From NCBI GenBank assembly GCA_030679915.1, contig JAUXRY010000030.1, positions 62,001 to 126,000 on the forward strand: DNA of 64,000 nt, written 5' to 3'. This DNA is from Thiobacillus sp. (GTDB lineage: Bacteria; Pseudomonadota; Gammaproteobacteria; Burkholderiales; Thiobacillaceae). A program made the translations under genes and the position numbers. Positions 18,401 to 27,122 of the stretch are shown here, in pieces; the stretch's first letter is position 1; every line of letters starts with the position of its first letter. Under the pieces are notes generated by a model. It ran no database searches. It saw only the letters and a program-made list of their open reading frames with translations, and was not told the origin of the DNA.

Positions 18401-19240
18401 AGCGGGGCCAAATGGATTGTTGCTGCGGTCGCAACTGAAATTGAATAGTTGCCCGATGCGGGGTTCGATATCGTTCAGTTGCTCACGAAACAGCTCTTCC
18501 AGTTTGAGCACTTCGGCTGAAGCGGCAAGCCAGTTTTCAAAGTGCGCCTCGTCAATCAGCGCAAGACCGTCGTTTTTGGTGTCGTCAAGGGCGGTGGTTT
18601 GTTCGGATCGGGAATTTTTCAGCGCATCCAGTACGACTTGCACAAAGCGGGTTTGTACGGTTGCAGCGCGGTGGGTGAATTCATGTGTGGCGCTGAGTAG
18701 ACCGTTATGCTCAGCAATACCAGAAGCCGTGGCCGCTGCAGTATTCAGCTTGTCATTCAAAAGGCCGGTTAGATGGTCGTGTGCTTGCAGCAGCGTGTCA
18801 TTTAGCAGGGAGGTGCAAGCTTCGTTCAACTGATGCGCTCCGGAAGCCGGTAGGGCTGTAATGCGCTTTCGATGTTCGGCCATGCGCAGCTTTTGTAGTG
18901 CGCGCAATGCGTCTATGGGCTGGCGGTCAAACACAACGCCCACTCCGGGAGAACTCATGCGTTTGATTTTTGCGGGAATACGAAAGGGCTGGGCGCTCTG
19001 GTTATGGCTGGGTGTGAACACGATCTCCACCGCCGAATCCGTGCGTTGACTCAGTGTGGTGATCGCCGCTTCCGAGTCAGTGAATTGCAGGTACAAACCG
19101 CCTTGACAGAAGTCACGAATTTCACACGCTACGTCAGGGTGTCCTGGCTGCGAGATAAGGGCTGCTTGTGAAACCTGAAAACGCTTGTCGCGCCGCAAGT
19201 CCTGACCTGAATTCTGTGGGTTTGCGCCGTTAGCCATCAT
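15473..19240 (-). CDS. DUF1631-family protein with PilZ-like, degenerate GGDEF and EAL domains
   Basis: About 1255 residues; the start is taken at the first of two adjacent ATGs (19240), and an upstream TTG at 19264 is less likely. Seen in order: a PilZ-like segment at about 15-110 (DKRFQVSQAAL, EIRDFCQGGLYLQF); a long helical DUF1631 region with a Ser/Pro/Thr-rich linker near 350-440; a GGDEF-fold domain whose signature is replaced by AGESG (about 913); and an EAL-fold domain near 1040-1240. In the latter HEILLHP replaces EAL, DDFG reads DEFG, and the AEG block reads VAG. The catalytic motifs are eroded, so I infer a cyclic-di-GMP receptor or scaffold rather than an enzyme. It stands alone and converges with the KaiC cassette. 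Confidence 0.85.
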   Translation of the reverse strand: MMANGANPQNSGQDLRRDKRFQVSQAALISQPGHPDVACEIRDFCQGGLYLQFTDSEAAITTLSQRTDSAVEIVFTPSHNQSAQPFRIPAKIKRMSSPGVGVVFDRQPIDALRALQKLRMAEHRKRITALPASGAHQLNEACTSLLNDTLLQAHDHLTGLLNDKLNTAAATASGIAEHNGLLSATHEFTHRAATVQTRFVQVVLDALKNSRSEQTTALDDTKNDGLALIDEAHFENWLAASAEVLKLEELFREQLNDIEPRIGQLFNFSCDRSNNPFGPAVITHAYRSVIENIEISNRARQVAYTTLREVLSLELAPLYAELLVLLPVSQAEIVQQQSNHSTPEQEAASTAPGSGSNTHAETAAASGSSIASPTTAPPTKGTLSRLTGSLMDFFRSAMPQAQSSVHAGSSPSQETASPGMPSSSPSQPGNAAQRPVGTTTRPMMTPPGVAHSPVLQRLSAAGALPINATPEMQRSVDMFGALFDTMQAENSIIEGTRPMFQQMESSLLKLAMEDPQFLSSPAHPAHKVLNTLDRISMAAGDDGKIADARLLRLMNRWTDRINAEVDKNPGVFEEARTQLERVVKPLLNERAARVFRLQEMCEGRQRAEVAKLRILNDLLARLEERKVPNAVIELLNGGWRNVLLIAELRHGVDSQEATEAWAVLQQLCTWLDPELIEFPVTAEIQGLLQRIDQSLTQVCADKFAQDRIVDNLATALFDENKSQHQHTSVAARLIDTASEPLSESQDTLVERLRVGDWLQFKSMNAPLNLIWIGDQPPVYVFANYRGIKKLDLKRPDFLQTLENGDAEWTEDMELPLMDRSYSAMIQKMQRDLLWQSAHDPATGLANRKSFFRAIRRNWVRSRANGSGYTIGVIQLDISNPAGETIGAEVRTPILRDLAQLLPAQLGTHALLARAGESGLSYWLQSVDSESAVAHAHALQQFITQHPQEIEGTRYQVKAAIGLMWANDCLSPEAYYDNANAACTRARESHSAAMLYDSEAHDSGVLALAQWAHVLTAILVNNQLSLNCQPVVGAADATRTPIYHEILLHPSSTDEKIATRDLINIAERLQRIAEIDRWVVRKVFQWIRDHADKVATMGGFSINLSGQSITNPLFLKFILGEFASGDIPGAKIIFEISEIDAIDGHAQTQLFMRQLQRHGCRFTLDEFGAGSSSFTRMKSMKLDYLKIDRTLVREVTSSMIDEALVRSIVETGSFLGIKTVAGYIEDDETLIKLREMGVDCMQGYLIGEPVELESLA

Positions 19241-19363
19241 TTTTCTTGGTACCCTTGACTTCAACTATTGATAAGAAAGACTCCGCAGCGACATTTACGG
19301 TATAAAACCACTATTCTTTAATGTGGTTGGCGCAGCTGCGTGGGTTTTGATAAACTGATACGA

Positions 19364-19432
19364 ATGAATACGGCCACTTGGTTCTTGTTTAGCTGCTTTT
19401 ATCCCACGCCCATGGCGGTCGGGAGGCGCTGA
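19364..19432 (+). CDS. aromatic-rich leader peptide of the DAHP synthase gene
   Basis: A 22-codon frame, ATG at 19364 and TGA at 19430, lies 94 bases before the aroG start. Its core reads WFLFSCFY: five aromatic residues (Trp, Phe, Phe, Phe, Tyr) within eight, exactly the three end products of the pathway. The stop is followed 24 bases later by a perfect terminator hairpin. This is the layout of ribosome-mediated attenuation as in trp and phe leaders. No strong ribosome site precedes the ATG, which is the main weakness. The function is inferred from composition and position. Confidence 0.6.
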   Translation: MNTATWFLFSCFYPTPMAVGRR

Positions 19433-19483
19433 GACAAACAGCACAGTGCCTTGACGAAACCGCCAGCCTGCTGGCGGTTTTTT
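19413..19483 (+). promoter_or_regulatory. attenuator: terminator hairpin with alternative antiterminator
   Basis: AAACCGCCAG (19457-19466) and CTGGCGGTTT (19471-19480) form a perfect 10-bp stem with a 4-base loop and a T run to 19483. No gene on this strand needs termination here, since the upstream gene is divergent, so it looks regulatory. TGGCGGT at 19413-19419, inside the end of the leader peptide frame, is an exact copy of part of the 3' arm and can pair with ACCGCCA of the 5' arm, giving a mutually exclusive antiterminator. Stalling at the Trp/Phe/Tyr codons upstream would leave that segment free and allow read-through into aroG. Confidence 0.65.
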
Positions 19484-19525
19484 GTTTAAGTCGCTGTGGG
19501 TCAAGCGAACATACGGAGTCCGAAG

Positions 19526-20602
19526 ATGACAGCAACCCGAACCGACGATACCCGCATCGAGCAAAGCGGTGAATTGCTTGCTCCGATGCAGATTATGCGC
19601 GAGCTGCGCGCTAATGACGCCGTGCATGAACATGTGGCGCACGCGCGCAGCGCCATTCACGACGTGCTGCGCGGAGCAGACGACCGCCTGTTCATTATCG
19701 TGGGCCCATGTTCCATCCATGACCCGAAAGCGGCGCTGGAATACGCGCAAAAGCTCAAGCCGCTGGCCGACGAGTTGGCACACGACCTCATCATCGTGAT
19801 GCGCGTTTACTTTGAAAAGCCGCGCACCACCGTGGGCTGGAAAGGACTGATCAACGATCCCCATCTGGACGAGAGTTTCGATATCAACGAAGGCCTGCGC
19901 CTGGCGCGCAAGCTGTTGCTGGACATCAACGAAATCGGCTTGCCCTGTGCCACCGAGTTCCTCGATTTGATCTCGCCGCAATACATCGCCGACCTGGTGA
20001 GCTGGGGCGCCATCGGCGCGCGTACCACCGAATCACAGTCGCATCGTCAGTTGGCTTCTGGCCTGTCGTGCCCGGTGGGGTTCAAGAACGGTACCGACGG
20101 CAGTCTCAGAATTGCGGTTGATGCGATCAAGGCAGCTTCGGCGCGCCACCATTTCATTTCCATTACCAAATCCGGCCATGTCGGTGTGTTCAGCACCTCA
20201 GGCAATGAAGATACGCACGTCATCCTGCGGGGTGGCAAGGCGCCCAACTACGATGCACCCAGTGTGAATCTGGCGTGTGGCGAACTGGCAGCCGTTGGCT
20301 TGCGCCAGCAGTTGATGATCGACTTTTCGCATGCCAACTCGAGCAAGCAGTACCAGCGCCAAATTGATGTCGGCGCTGACATCGCCGCGCAGGTCGCGGG
20401 GGGGGATGTGCGCATCATCGGCGCGATGATCGAAAGTCATTTGAATGCAGGGCGACAGGATCTGATTGAAGGCCAGCCACTGGAATATGCCAAATCGATC
20501 ACCGATGCCTGCATCGGCTGGGACGACACGATACCGTTATTGCGTACCCTGGCCGACGCAGTGAAAAAACGTCGGTTGACCGTGACGGTGGATGAGGAAT
20601 GA
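19526..20602 (+). CDS. aroG: 3-deoxy-7-phosphoheptulonate synthase, class I
   Basis: 358 residues from ATG 19526, with GGAG at 19515-19518. It condenses phosphoenolpyruvate and erythrose 4-phosphate in the first step of the shikimate pathway. Class I (AroF/G/H) motifs seen: IVGPCSIHD, MRVYFEKPRTTVGWKG, GARTTESQSHR, GFKNGTDG, DFSHANSSKQ and MIESHLNAGRQ. Length matches E. coli AroG (about 350). Which aromatic amino acid inhibits it cannot be read with confidence; the symbol is therefore generic. The upstream leader suggests attenuation by the charged tRNAs of all three aromatic amino acids. The SRP RNA begins 27 bases after the stop. Confidence 0.95.
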   Translation: MTATRTDDTRIEQSGELLAPMQIMRELRANDAVHEHVAHARSAIHDVLRGADDRLFIIVGPCSIHDPKAALEYAQKLKPLADELAHDLIIVMRVYFEKPRTTVGWKGLINDPHLDESFDINEGLRLARKLLLDINEIGLPCATEFLDLISPQYIADLVSWGAIGARTTESQSHRQLASGLSCPVGFKNGTDGSLRIAVDAIKAASARHHFISITKSGHVGVFSTSGNEDTHVILRGGKAPNYDAPSVNLACGELAAVGLRQQLMIDFSHANSSKQYQRQIDVGADIAAQVAGGDVRIIGAMIESHLNAGRQDLIEGQPLEYAKSITDACIGWDDTIPLLRTLADAVKKRRLTVTVDEE

Positions 20603-20628
20603 AAGCGCTTCCGGGTTAAAATACGCGT

Positions 20629-20723
20629 GGCGGGCCTCCCCGCATGGTGAAGTTGTGAATCGGGTCAGGTCCGGAAGGAAGCAGCCACAGCGACGGATAC
20701 CAGTGCCGGGGTTCTGGCTCGCC
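20629..20723 (+). ncRNA. ffs: signal recognition particle 4.5S RNA
   Basis: The universally conserved SRP RNA core is present: GTCAGGTCCGGAAGGAAGC at 20664-20682 followed by AGCC, with the returning strand GATACCAGTGCCGGGG. The ends GGCGGGCC (20629-20636) and GGCTCGCC (20716-20723) pair to close the hairpin, giving about 95 nt, the bacterial short form. It partners Ffh in cotranslational membrane targeting. A -10-like TAAAAT lies at 20616-20621. The position just before dnaX-ybaB-recR is common in Proteobacteria. Confidence 0.95.
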
Positions 20724-20828
20724 ATTCCTGGCTGCACTTGGGCGGATACTGCGTTGTGGCGTCTTGCCGTACTTTAGTACTGTCTGCGACGCCACGCCTT
20801 GTCTCCACCCAAGTGCAGCCAGGAATGG
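20722..20828. repeat. 107-nt near-perfect palindrome between ffs and dnaX
   Basis: The outer 21 bases at 20722-20742 are an exact reverse complement of 20808-20828. Inside, GTGGCGTC (20756-20763) pairs with GACGCCAC (20788-20795), and the centre reads GTACTTTAGTAC at about 20775. The arms start at the very end of the SRP RNA and stop 21 bases before the dnaX ATG. The structure looks like a small palindromic mobile repeat or MITE-like unit that has been accommodated between two essential genes, possibly serving as terminator of the SRP RNA. Confidence 0.85.
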
Positions 20829-20849
20829 TTCCCGCCTCTTGAATAACCC

Positions 20850-22559
20850 ATGACTGATCTTTTCGGCGATTCCGCAGCACCCGCTCTTGCACTCGCGCGC
20901 AAGTGGCGGCCGCGCGTGTTTGCCGACCTCAAGGGTCAGGATCACGTAGTTCAGGCGCTGTCGAATGCGTTGACGCAGGGCCGGCTGCATCATGCCTATC
21001 TGCTCACCGGCACGCGTGGGGTGGGCAAAACCACACTGGCGCGAATTCTTGCCAAGTGCCTTAACTGCGAAACCGGCGTCACCAACACTCCGTGCGGCGT
21101 GTGTTCGGCGTGTACCCAGATCGATGCGGGACGGTTTGTCGACTTGCTGGAGCTGGACGCCGCATCGAATACCGGCGTCGACAACATGCGCGAGGTGCTC
21201 GACAACGCGCAATACGCGCCTACGGTGGGCCGCTACAAGGTCTACATCATCGACGAAGTCCACATGCTGTCAAAACCGGCGTTCAACTCCATGTTGAAAA
21301 CGCTGGAAGAACCGCCCGCGCATGTGAAATTTATTCTCGCCACCACCGATCCGCAAAAAATCCCGGTGACGGTTTTGAGCCGCTGTCTGCAATTCAATCT
21401 GAAGCCGATGCCCCCCGCACTGGTGGCGCAGCATCTGGGCGAAGTGCTGGCGCAGGAAACTGTTGACGCCGAACCCGCTGCGCTGAACCTGCTGGCGCGC
21501 GCCGCAGCCGGCAGCATGCGCGATGCCCTTTCACTCACCGACCAGGCCATTGCCTACGGCGGTGGAAAAGTGGAAGCGGCTGCAGTCGAGGCCATGCTCG
21601 GCACCGTGCGACGCGATTACCTGTTCGACCTGCTGGATGCGCTGGCGGCACAAGATGGCGATGCCCTGCTGGGTCACGCACGGCAACTGGCCGAGCGCGG
21701 CATTGCCTTCGATGCTGCGTTGCAGGACCTGGGTAATCTTCTGACCCAGCTCGCATTAATGCTGCACGCGCCCAATGCGGTGGAAACCACAGCAGACACC
21801 GAACGCATGCAGTCCTCGGTGGCGCAACTGGATGTTGAAACCGTGCAGCTGTATTACCAGATCGCGCTGAATGGTCGCCGCGACCTGCCCTATGCGCCGG
21901 ACGAATTTTCCGGATTTTGCATGACACTGCTGCGCATGCTGGCTTTTGCACCAGGTGCGGCGCCCGCAGACCGTCCCGCGCCGGTGCGTGCGGCGCCTGC
22001 CACGCGTACCGAGCCGGCGCAGCGTGTCGCTGCGCCGGCGTCGCCGCTTGCCGCGCCTCAGGCATCCCCCGTCCACGTCCCTGCTGCGGCCCCGGCTGCC
22101 GAGGTCGCCGCACCGGAGCCAGTCGCGCCTGCTGCCTCTGTGCTGGTTGCGGGCGAACCTGTGCCACAGTCAGCCTGGGACTGGCTCGCCATCGTGGCCG
22201 AGTTGCGCCTCGGTGGCATGGCAAAAATGCTCGCCGACCACAGCGAACTGATCGCGCAGACAGGCGATGCGGTGACGCTACGCGTGGGCGAGGGACATAA
22301 ACATTTACTCGATCGTGCCTATCAGGACAAATTGATAGCCGCGCTGCGTGATAAGCATGGCGCAGGCCTGAACGTAACGTTCGAGATCGGCGCTGCTGCC
22401 GATAAAACACCGCAACAGGTGCGCACGCGCATCAAGGATGCGCGCCAGGCCGAGGCCGTGGCCGCAATTGAGTCGGATCCATTTGTGCGTGAACTGGTTG
22501 ACCAATTTGGCGGCCAGATCGATGCGAATTCCATACAACCATTAGGAGAATCAACATGA
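20850..22559 (+). CDS. dnaX: DNA polymerase III subunit tau/gamma
   Basis: 569 residues. Seen: the clamp-loader AAA+ domain with Walker A GTRGVGKT at 54-61, the zinc module Cys73, Cys82, Cys85, Cys88, the DEVH Walker B ([13 protein letters not shown]), and the SRC sensor region ([10 protein letters not shown]). A Pro/Ala-rich linker at about 370-425 leads to the tau-specific C-terminal domain. It is the core subunit of the replicative clamp loader. I see no E. coli-like A-AAA-AAG slippage site at the place expected for gamma synthesis. The stop codon overlaps the ybaB ATG (ATGA), so dnaX-ybaB-recR are translationally coupled. Confidence 0.96.
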   Translation: MTDLFGDSAAPALALARKWRPRVFADLKGQDHVVQALSNALTQGRLHHAYLLTGTRGVGKTTLARILAKCLNCETGVTNTPCGVCSACTQIDAGRFVDLLELDAASNTGVDNMREVLDNAQYAPTVGRYKVYIIDEVHMLSKPAFNSMLKTLEEPPAHVKFILATTDPQKIPVTVLSRCLQFNLKPMPPALVAQHLGEVLAQETVDAEPAALNLLARAAAGSMRDALSLTDQAIAYGGGKVEAAAVEAMLGTVRRDYLFDLLDALAAQDGDALLGHARQLAERGIAFDAALQDLGNLLTQLALMLHAPNAVETTADTERMQSSVAQLDVETVQLYYQIALNGRRDLPYAPDEFSGFCMTLLRMLAFAPGAAPADRPAPVRAAPATRTEPAQRVAAPASPLAAPQASPVHVPAAAPAAEVAAPEPVAPAASVLVAGEPVPQSAWDWLAIVAELRLGGMAKMLADHSELIAQTGDAVTLRVGEGHKHLLDRAYQDKLIAALRDKHGAGLNVTFEIGAAADKTPQQVRTRIKDARQAEAVAAIESDPFVRELVDQFGGQIDANSIQPLGEST

Positions 22560-22882
22560 TGAAGGGCGGCATTGGCAACATGATGAAGCAGGTCCAGCAG
22601 GTACAGGAAAACATGGCCAAGATGCAGGCCTCGCTGGCTGATATCGAAATCGAAGGGCAAAGCGGCGCCGGCATGGTCAAGGTGGTCATGACCTGCAAAT
22701 ACGATGTGCGCCGCATCACAATCGACCCGAGCCTGGTGGGTGATGACAAGGAAATGCTGGAAGACCTGGTGGCCGCAGCAGTGAATGATGCCGTGCGCAA
22801 GGTTGAGTCCACCGTGACGGAAAAAATGGGCAGCGTGACCGCCGGCCTGCCGATCCCGCCGGGGATGAAACTGCCGTTCTAA
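22556..22882 (+). CDS. ybaB: YbaB/EbfC nucleoid-associated protein
   Basis: 108 residues, overlapping the dnaX stop by 4 bases, with AGGAGAA in front of the start. Seen: the family opening [19 protein letters not shown], the [29 protein letters not shown] core, and the Pro-rich end [12 protein letters not shown]. Family members are small DNA-binding dimers that coat the nucleoid; the conserved place between dnaX and recR supports the call. Confidence 0.96.
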   Translation: MMKGGIGNMMKQVQQVQENMAKMQASLADIEIEGQSGAGMVKVVMTCKYDVRRITIDPSLVGDDKEMLEDLVAAAVNDAVRKVESTVTEKMGSVTAGLPIPPGMKLPF

Positions 22883-22897
22883 GGCAGGAGGCTTGCG

Positions 22898-23491
22898 GTG
22901 CAACCTGACGCGCTGGAAAATCTGATTGGCGCTTTGCGTGTGTTGCCGGGCGTGGGCCCGAAGTCGGCGGCGCGAATGGCTTATCACTTGCTGCAACGTG
23001 ACCGGCGGGGTGCCGAAGCGTTGGCTGGCGCACTCAATCATGCGCTGACGCATCTGCACCACTGCCGCTTGTGCAACAATTTCTCCGAAGCCGAAGTGTG
23101 CGAAGTCTGTCTCAGCCCGCGCCGTGACAAGCGGCAACTGGCGGTGGTTGAAATGCCGACCGACTTCAACATGATGGAAGCCACGCAGAGCTACACGGGT
23201 TTGTATTTCGTGCTGATGGGGCGGCTAAGCCCACTCGACGGTATCGGCCCACGCGAGATCCATCTCGACCGCCTGATCAACCGGGCACTCGACGGCGTGG
23301 TTGAAGAAGTGCTGCTGGCAACCAACTTTACGCCGGAAGGCGAGGCGACCGCACACACCATCGGCGAACTGCTGAAGGCGCGCGGCCTCAAGGTCAGCCG
23401 CCTGGCACGCGGCGTGCCGGTAGGAGGCGAACTGGAGTACGTGGACAGCGGCACGCTGGCGCAAGCCGTGCGTGACAGGCGTACCGTTTAA
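22898..23491 (+). CDS. recR: recombination mediator RecR
   Basis: 197 residues from a GTG start at 22898, with GGAGG seven bases upstream. Seen: the helix-hairpin-helix [17 protein letters not shown] (about 16-32), the zinc finger Cys56, Cys59, Cys68, Cys71, a Toprim domain ([23 protein letters not shown]) and the C-terminal [15 protein letters not shown] and [12 protein letters not shown] segments. With RecF and RecO it loads RecA at gaps. It is the third gene of the dnaX operon. Confidence 0.96.
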   Translation: MQPDALENLIGALRVLPGVGPKSAARMAYHLLQRDRRGAEALAGALNHALTHLHHCRLCNNFSEAEVCEVCLSPRRDKRQLAVVEMPTDFNMMEATQSYTGLYFVLMGRLSPLDGIGPREIHLDRLINRALDGVVEEVLLATNFTPEGEATAHTIGELLKARGLKVSRLARGVPVGGELEYVDSGTLAQAVRDRRTV

Positions 23492-24949
<1,458 letters not shown>

Positions 24950-24974
24950 GCCCGAAGACATGGGCGGAGTTGCC

Positions 24975-25817
24975 ATGACCGAAAATGACCTTGATGTCGG
25001 CATCGCCGACTTTGAGCACGCTGTTCTTGAAGAATCGAACACCCGTCCTGTGGTGGTCGATTTCTGGGCGCCGTGGTGTGGGCCCTGCAAATCACTGAAG
25101 CCCATACTGGAAAAGCTCGCTGCCGAATATGGTGGCAAATTCCGGCTGGCCAAAATCAATTCTGACGACAATCAGGAACTCGCCACACGCTATGGCGTAC
25201 GCGGTATTCCCAGCGTCAAGGCGTTCATTAACGGCGAGCCCGTCGATGAGTTTTCTGGCGCCTTGCCGGAGGCTGAGGTACGCGCCTTTCTTGATCGTCT
25301 GCTGCCTGGACCGGCCGATGAAATGCGTGCGCAGGCAGCCGGGCTGCGCGATGCCGGCGATGTTTCTGGAGCGTTGCAGAAACTGGCTGAAGCCTCCAGG
25401 CTGGATCCTGACCATGTCGGCATCCGGCTCGACGCCACAGAGATCATGCTGGACTTGGGGGAGGCTGACGAAGCCCGCCGGTTGATCGGTAACCTGCCGG
25501 ACGATGCTGATCCGCGCGTGCCAAAAGTGCGGGCGCGTTTGCAGTTCATGGGCGAGGCAGGCGAAGACCCGGCCGCGCTGGATGCGCGTGTGGCAGCAAA
25601 CGAAAATGATCTTGAAGCACGACTCAAGCTCGCCAACTTGCATGTGGCAGCCGGGCAATACGAAGCGGGGATGGATCAGTTACTGGAAATCATTCGTCGC
25701 GATCGCGGCTTTGAAGACGACATGGGCCGTAAAACACTGCTGGCTGTATTCGACCTGCTGGGCGGCAGCGAACTGGTGAGCCTATACCGGCGCAAGCTGG
25801 CCAGCGCGCTGCACTAG
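24975..25817 (+). CDS. cnoX: thioredoxin-TPR chaperone, YbbN/CnoX type
   Basis: 280 residues from ATG 24975 (CGGAG before it). A thioredoxin domain occupies about 1-110 with the complete redox motif WCGPC (Cys35 and Cys38), followed by a helical TPR-like region to the end, the YbbN/CnoX architecture. CnoX protects unfolded proteins from oxidation and hands them to GroEL or DnaK. The E. coli protein has lost the first active-site cysteine (SxxC), whereas this one keeps CGPC and should have real thiol-disulphide activity, as in some other bacteria. The gap after purB is only 25 bases, so cotranscription is possible. Confidence 0.85.
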   Translation: MTENDLDVGIADFEHAVLEESNTRPVVVDFWAPWCGPCKSLKPILEKLAAEYGGKFRLAKINSDDNQELATRYGVRGIPSVKAFINGEPVDEFSGALPEAEVRAFLDRLLPGPADEMRAQAAGLRDAGDVSGALQKLAEASRLDPDHVGIRLDATEIMLDLGEADEARRLIGNLPDDADPRVPKVRARLQFMGEAGEDPAALDARVAANENDLEARLKLANLHVAAGQYEAGMDQLLEIIRRDRGFEDDMGRKTLLAVFDLLGGSELVSLYRRKLASALH

Positions 25818-25874
25818 CCAAGTCATTCTCGCTGTAGGTGTAACGCATCGAATGCCCGTGACCGAACCGGGTTT

Positions 25875-26240
25875 TTATTCCCCTGCGTACACTGAGACCG
25901 AAGCAATTTCAGCATCACTCAGGTCAGTTTTTCCAGCGGCCTTTCCGGCCCGGTAATCGAGCAGTTTCTGTTGCATGGCCGTGGGCGACAAGCCTTTAAG
26001 TGCAGGGTTGTTGCCTACGCCTTGTCCCAAGTTGCCATGGCAACTGACGCATTTAACTGTGTAGACATCCAGCCCGTAAGGCTGGTCTTCGGGCGGCAGT
26101 GCGGCGAGGGTGTCCCAGGGGCCGGGCTCAGAGGATGTTGCTGATCCAGTCTGCGCTTCGCTGCTGGGTGAGGTGGCGTCGCCGCAGGCGGCAACCACGG
26201 TAAAAGCGAGAAGACTCAAGCTGAGGCGGATGAATTGCAT
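25875..26240 (-). CDS. lipoprotein c-type cytochrome
   Basis: 121 residues with GAGGGAAT before the ATG. The N-terminus is a lipoprotein signal (LLAFTVVAACGD, lipidated Cys at 19), followed by a short Ser/Thr-rich linker and a single haem-binding motif CVSCHG. The downstream segment NPALKGLSPTAMQQKLLDYRAGK resembles the region supplying the axial methionine in small class I cytochromes c. It is probably a membrane-tethered periplasmic electron carrier; its redox partner cannot be inferred. It lies downstream of greB on the same strand with a gap of 108 bases and probably has its own promoter. Confidence 0.88.
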   Translation of the reverse strand: MQFIRLSLSLLAFTVVAACGDATSPSSEAQTGSATSSEPGPWDTLAALPPEDQPYGLDVYTVKCVSCHGNLGQGVGNNPALKGLSPTAMQQKLLDYRAGKAAGKTDLSDAEIASVSVYAGE

Positions 26241-26348
26241 GGGATTCCCTCATGGAGATCAGGTCGAAAACAGGTTCGTGAACCCATTGGACAGTTCGGA
26301 AGAGGGTCACGATGGCTTTATTTTGTCACACTAATTAAATCGATGGGC

Positions 26349-26909
26349 TCAATCGATGGCCTGATAACGCACGTCGACGATTTCCACCTCGCGCCGCCCC
26401 TCTGGGGTTTGTACGTTGACGGTGTCGCCTTCACGGGCTTTCAGGAGCGCACGCGCCATCGGTGAAATCCAGGCAATACGGCCGCGCCCCGCGTCGGCTT
26501 CGTCGAGGCCGACGATGGCATAGGTCGATTCCGTACCATCGTTATCCGCCACCGTTACGGTGGCGCCGAAGAACACCTGATCGGTTTTCTCGCGTGTGGC
26601 CGGATTGACGACTTCGGCGTGCTCCAGACGTTTGGATAAAAATCGAATGCGCCGATCGACTTCGCGCAGCCGTTTCTTGCCGTAGATGTAATCACCATTT
26701 TCCGAACGGTCACCATTGCTGGCTGCCCACGAAATGGTCTCGACCAAAGTAGGTCGCTCGACCTTCCACAATTGATTGAACTCGGCGTCGAGTTGCGCAT
26801 AGCCGGCGGGGGTCATGTAATTTTTGGTCCCGGCAGGCAACGTCGGTGCGACGATCGCCTCATCGTCGTCATCTGGCGCATCGGTTTCTTTAACAAAGGC
26901 TTTATTCAT
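26349..26909 (-). CDS. greB: transcription elongation factor GreB
   Basis: 186 residues. Seen: the N-terminal coiled coil (YMTPAGYAQLDAEFNQLW, then the NGDRSENGDYIYGKKRLREVDRR type tip and helix) and the C-terminal FKBP-like domain (FFGATVTVADNDGTEST, ISPMARALLKAREGDTV). The ENGDYIYGKKR spelling distinguishes GreB from GreA. It stimulates transcript cleavage by backtracked RNA polymerase. An acidic N-terminal extension of about 25 residues (DAPDDDDEA) is added. Its ATG overlaps the stop of the upstream DUF2905 gene by 4 bases. Confidence 0.93.
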   Translation of the reverse strand: MNKAFVKETDAPDDDDEAIVAPTLPAGTKNYMTPAGYAQLDAEFNQLWKVERPTLVETISWAASNGDRSENGDYIYGKKRLREVDRRIRFLSKRLEHAEVVNPATREKTDQVFFGATVTVADNDGTESTYAIVGLDEADAGRGRIAWISPMARALLKAREGDTVNVQTPEGRREVEIVDVRYQAID

Positions 26910-27106
26910 CGACCCAGCAGGTAAGCAAGTAGTGAGAGCACCAGCGACATTAAAATGACGCTGGTGAAAGGGAAGTAAAATAGTCCCCGTTTATGTTTGA
27001 TACGCATGTCTCCAGGCAAACGCCCCAGGCCCATCCGGTTAAACCAGGGCGTGAACAAGCCCAATATCAATAATGCCAGAACGAGTGTCACCAGCCATTT
27101 CATCAT
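26906..27106 (-). CDS. DUF2905 small membrane protein
   Basis: 66 residues with two hydrophobic segments (LVTLVLALLILGLF and FPFTSVILMSLVLSLLAYLL) around a basic loop containing LGRLPGDMRIKHKRG. The LPGD-x-R pattern between two membrane helices is the DUF2905 signature. Function unknown. The stop overlaps the greB start (ATGA), so expression is coupled. It is divergent from tcdA with only 16 bases between the two start codons. Confidence 0.88.
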   Translation of the reverse strand: MMKWLVTLVLALLILGLFTPWFNRMGLGRLPGDMRIKHKRGLFYFPFTSVILMSLVLSLLAYLLGR

Positions 27107-27122
27107 GAAGGGATTTTAGCCG

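Noticed and set aside
21352-21362. A-rich run in dnaX as a programmed frameshift site
   Set aside because: It lies near codon 170 inside the ATPase domain, where a shift would destroy the protein, and lacks the expected flanking stem and SD-like element.
25851-25876. CCCG...CGGG followed by TTTTT after the thioredoxin-TPR gene as a terminator
   Set aside because: The stem is only four to five pairs with a nine-base loop; too weak to list as a feature.
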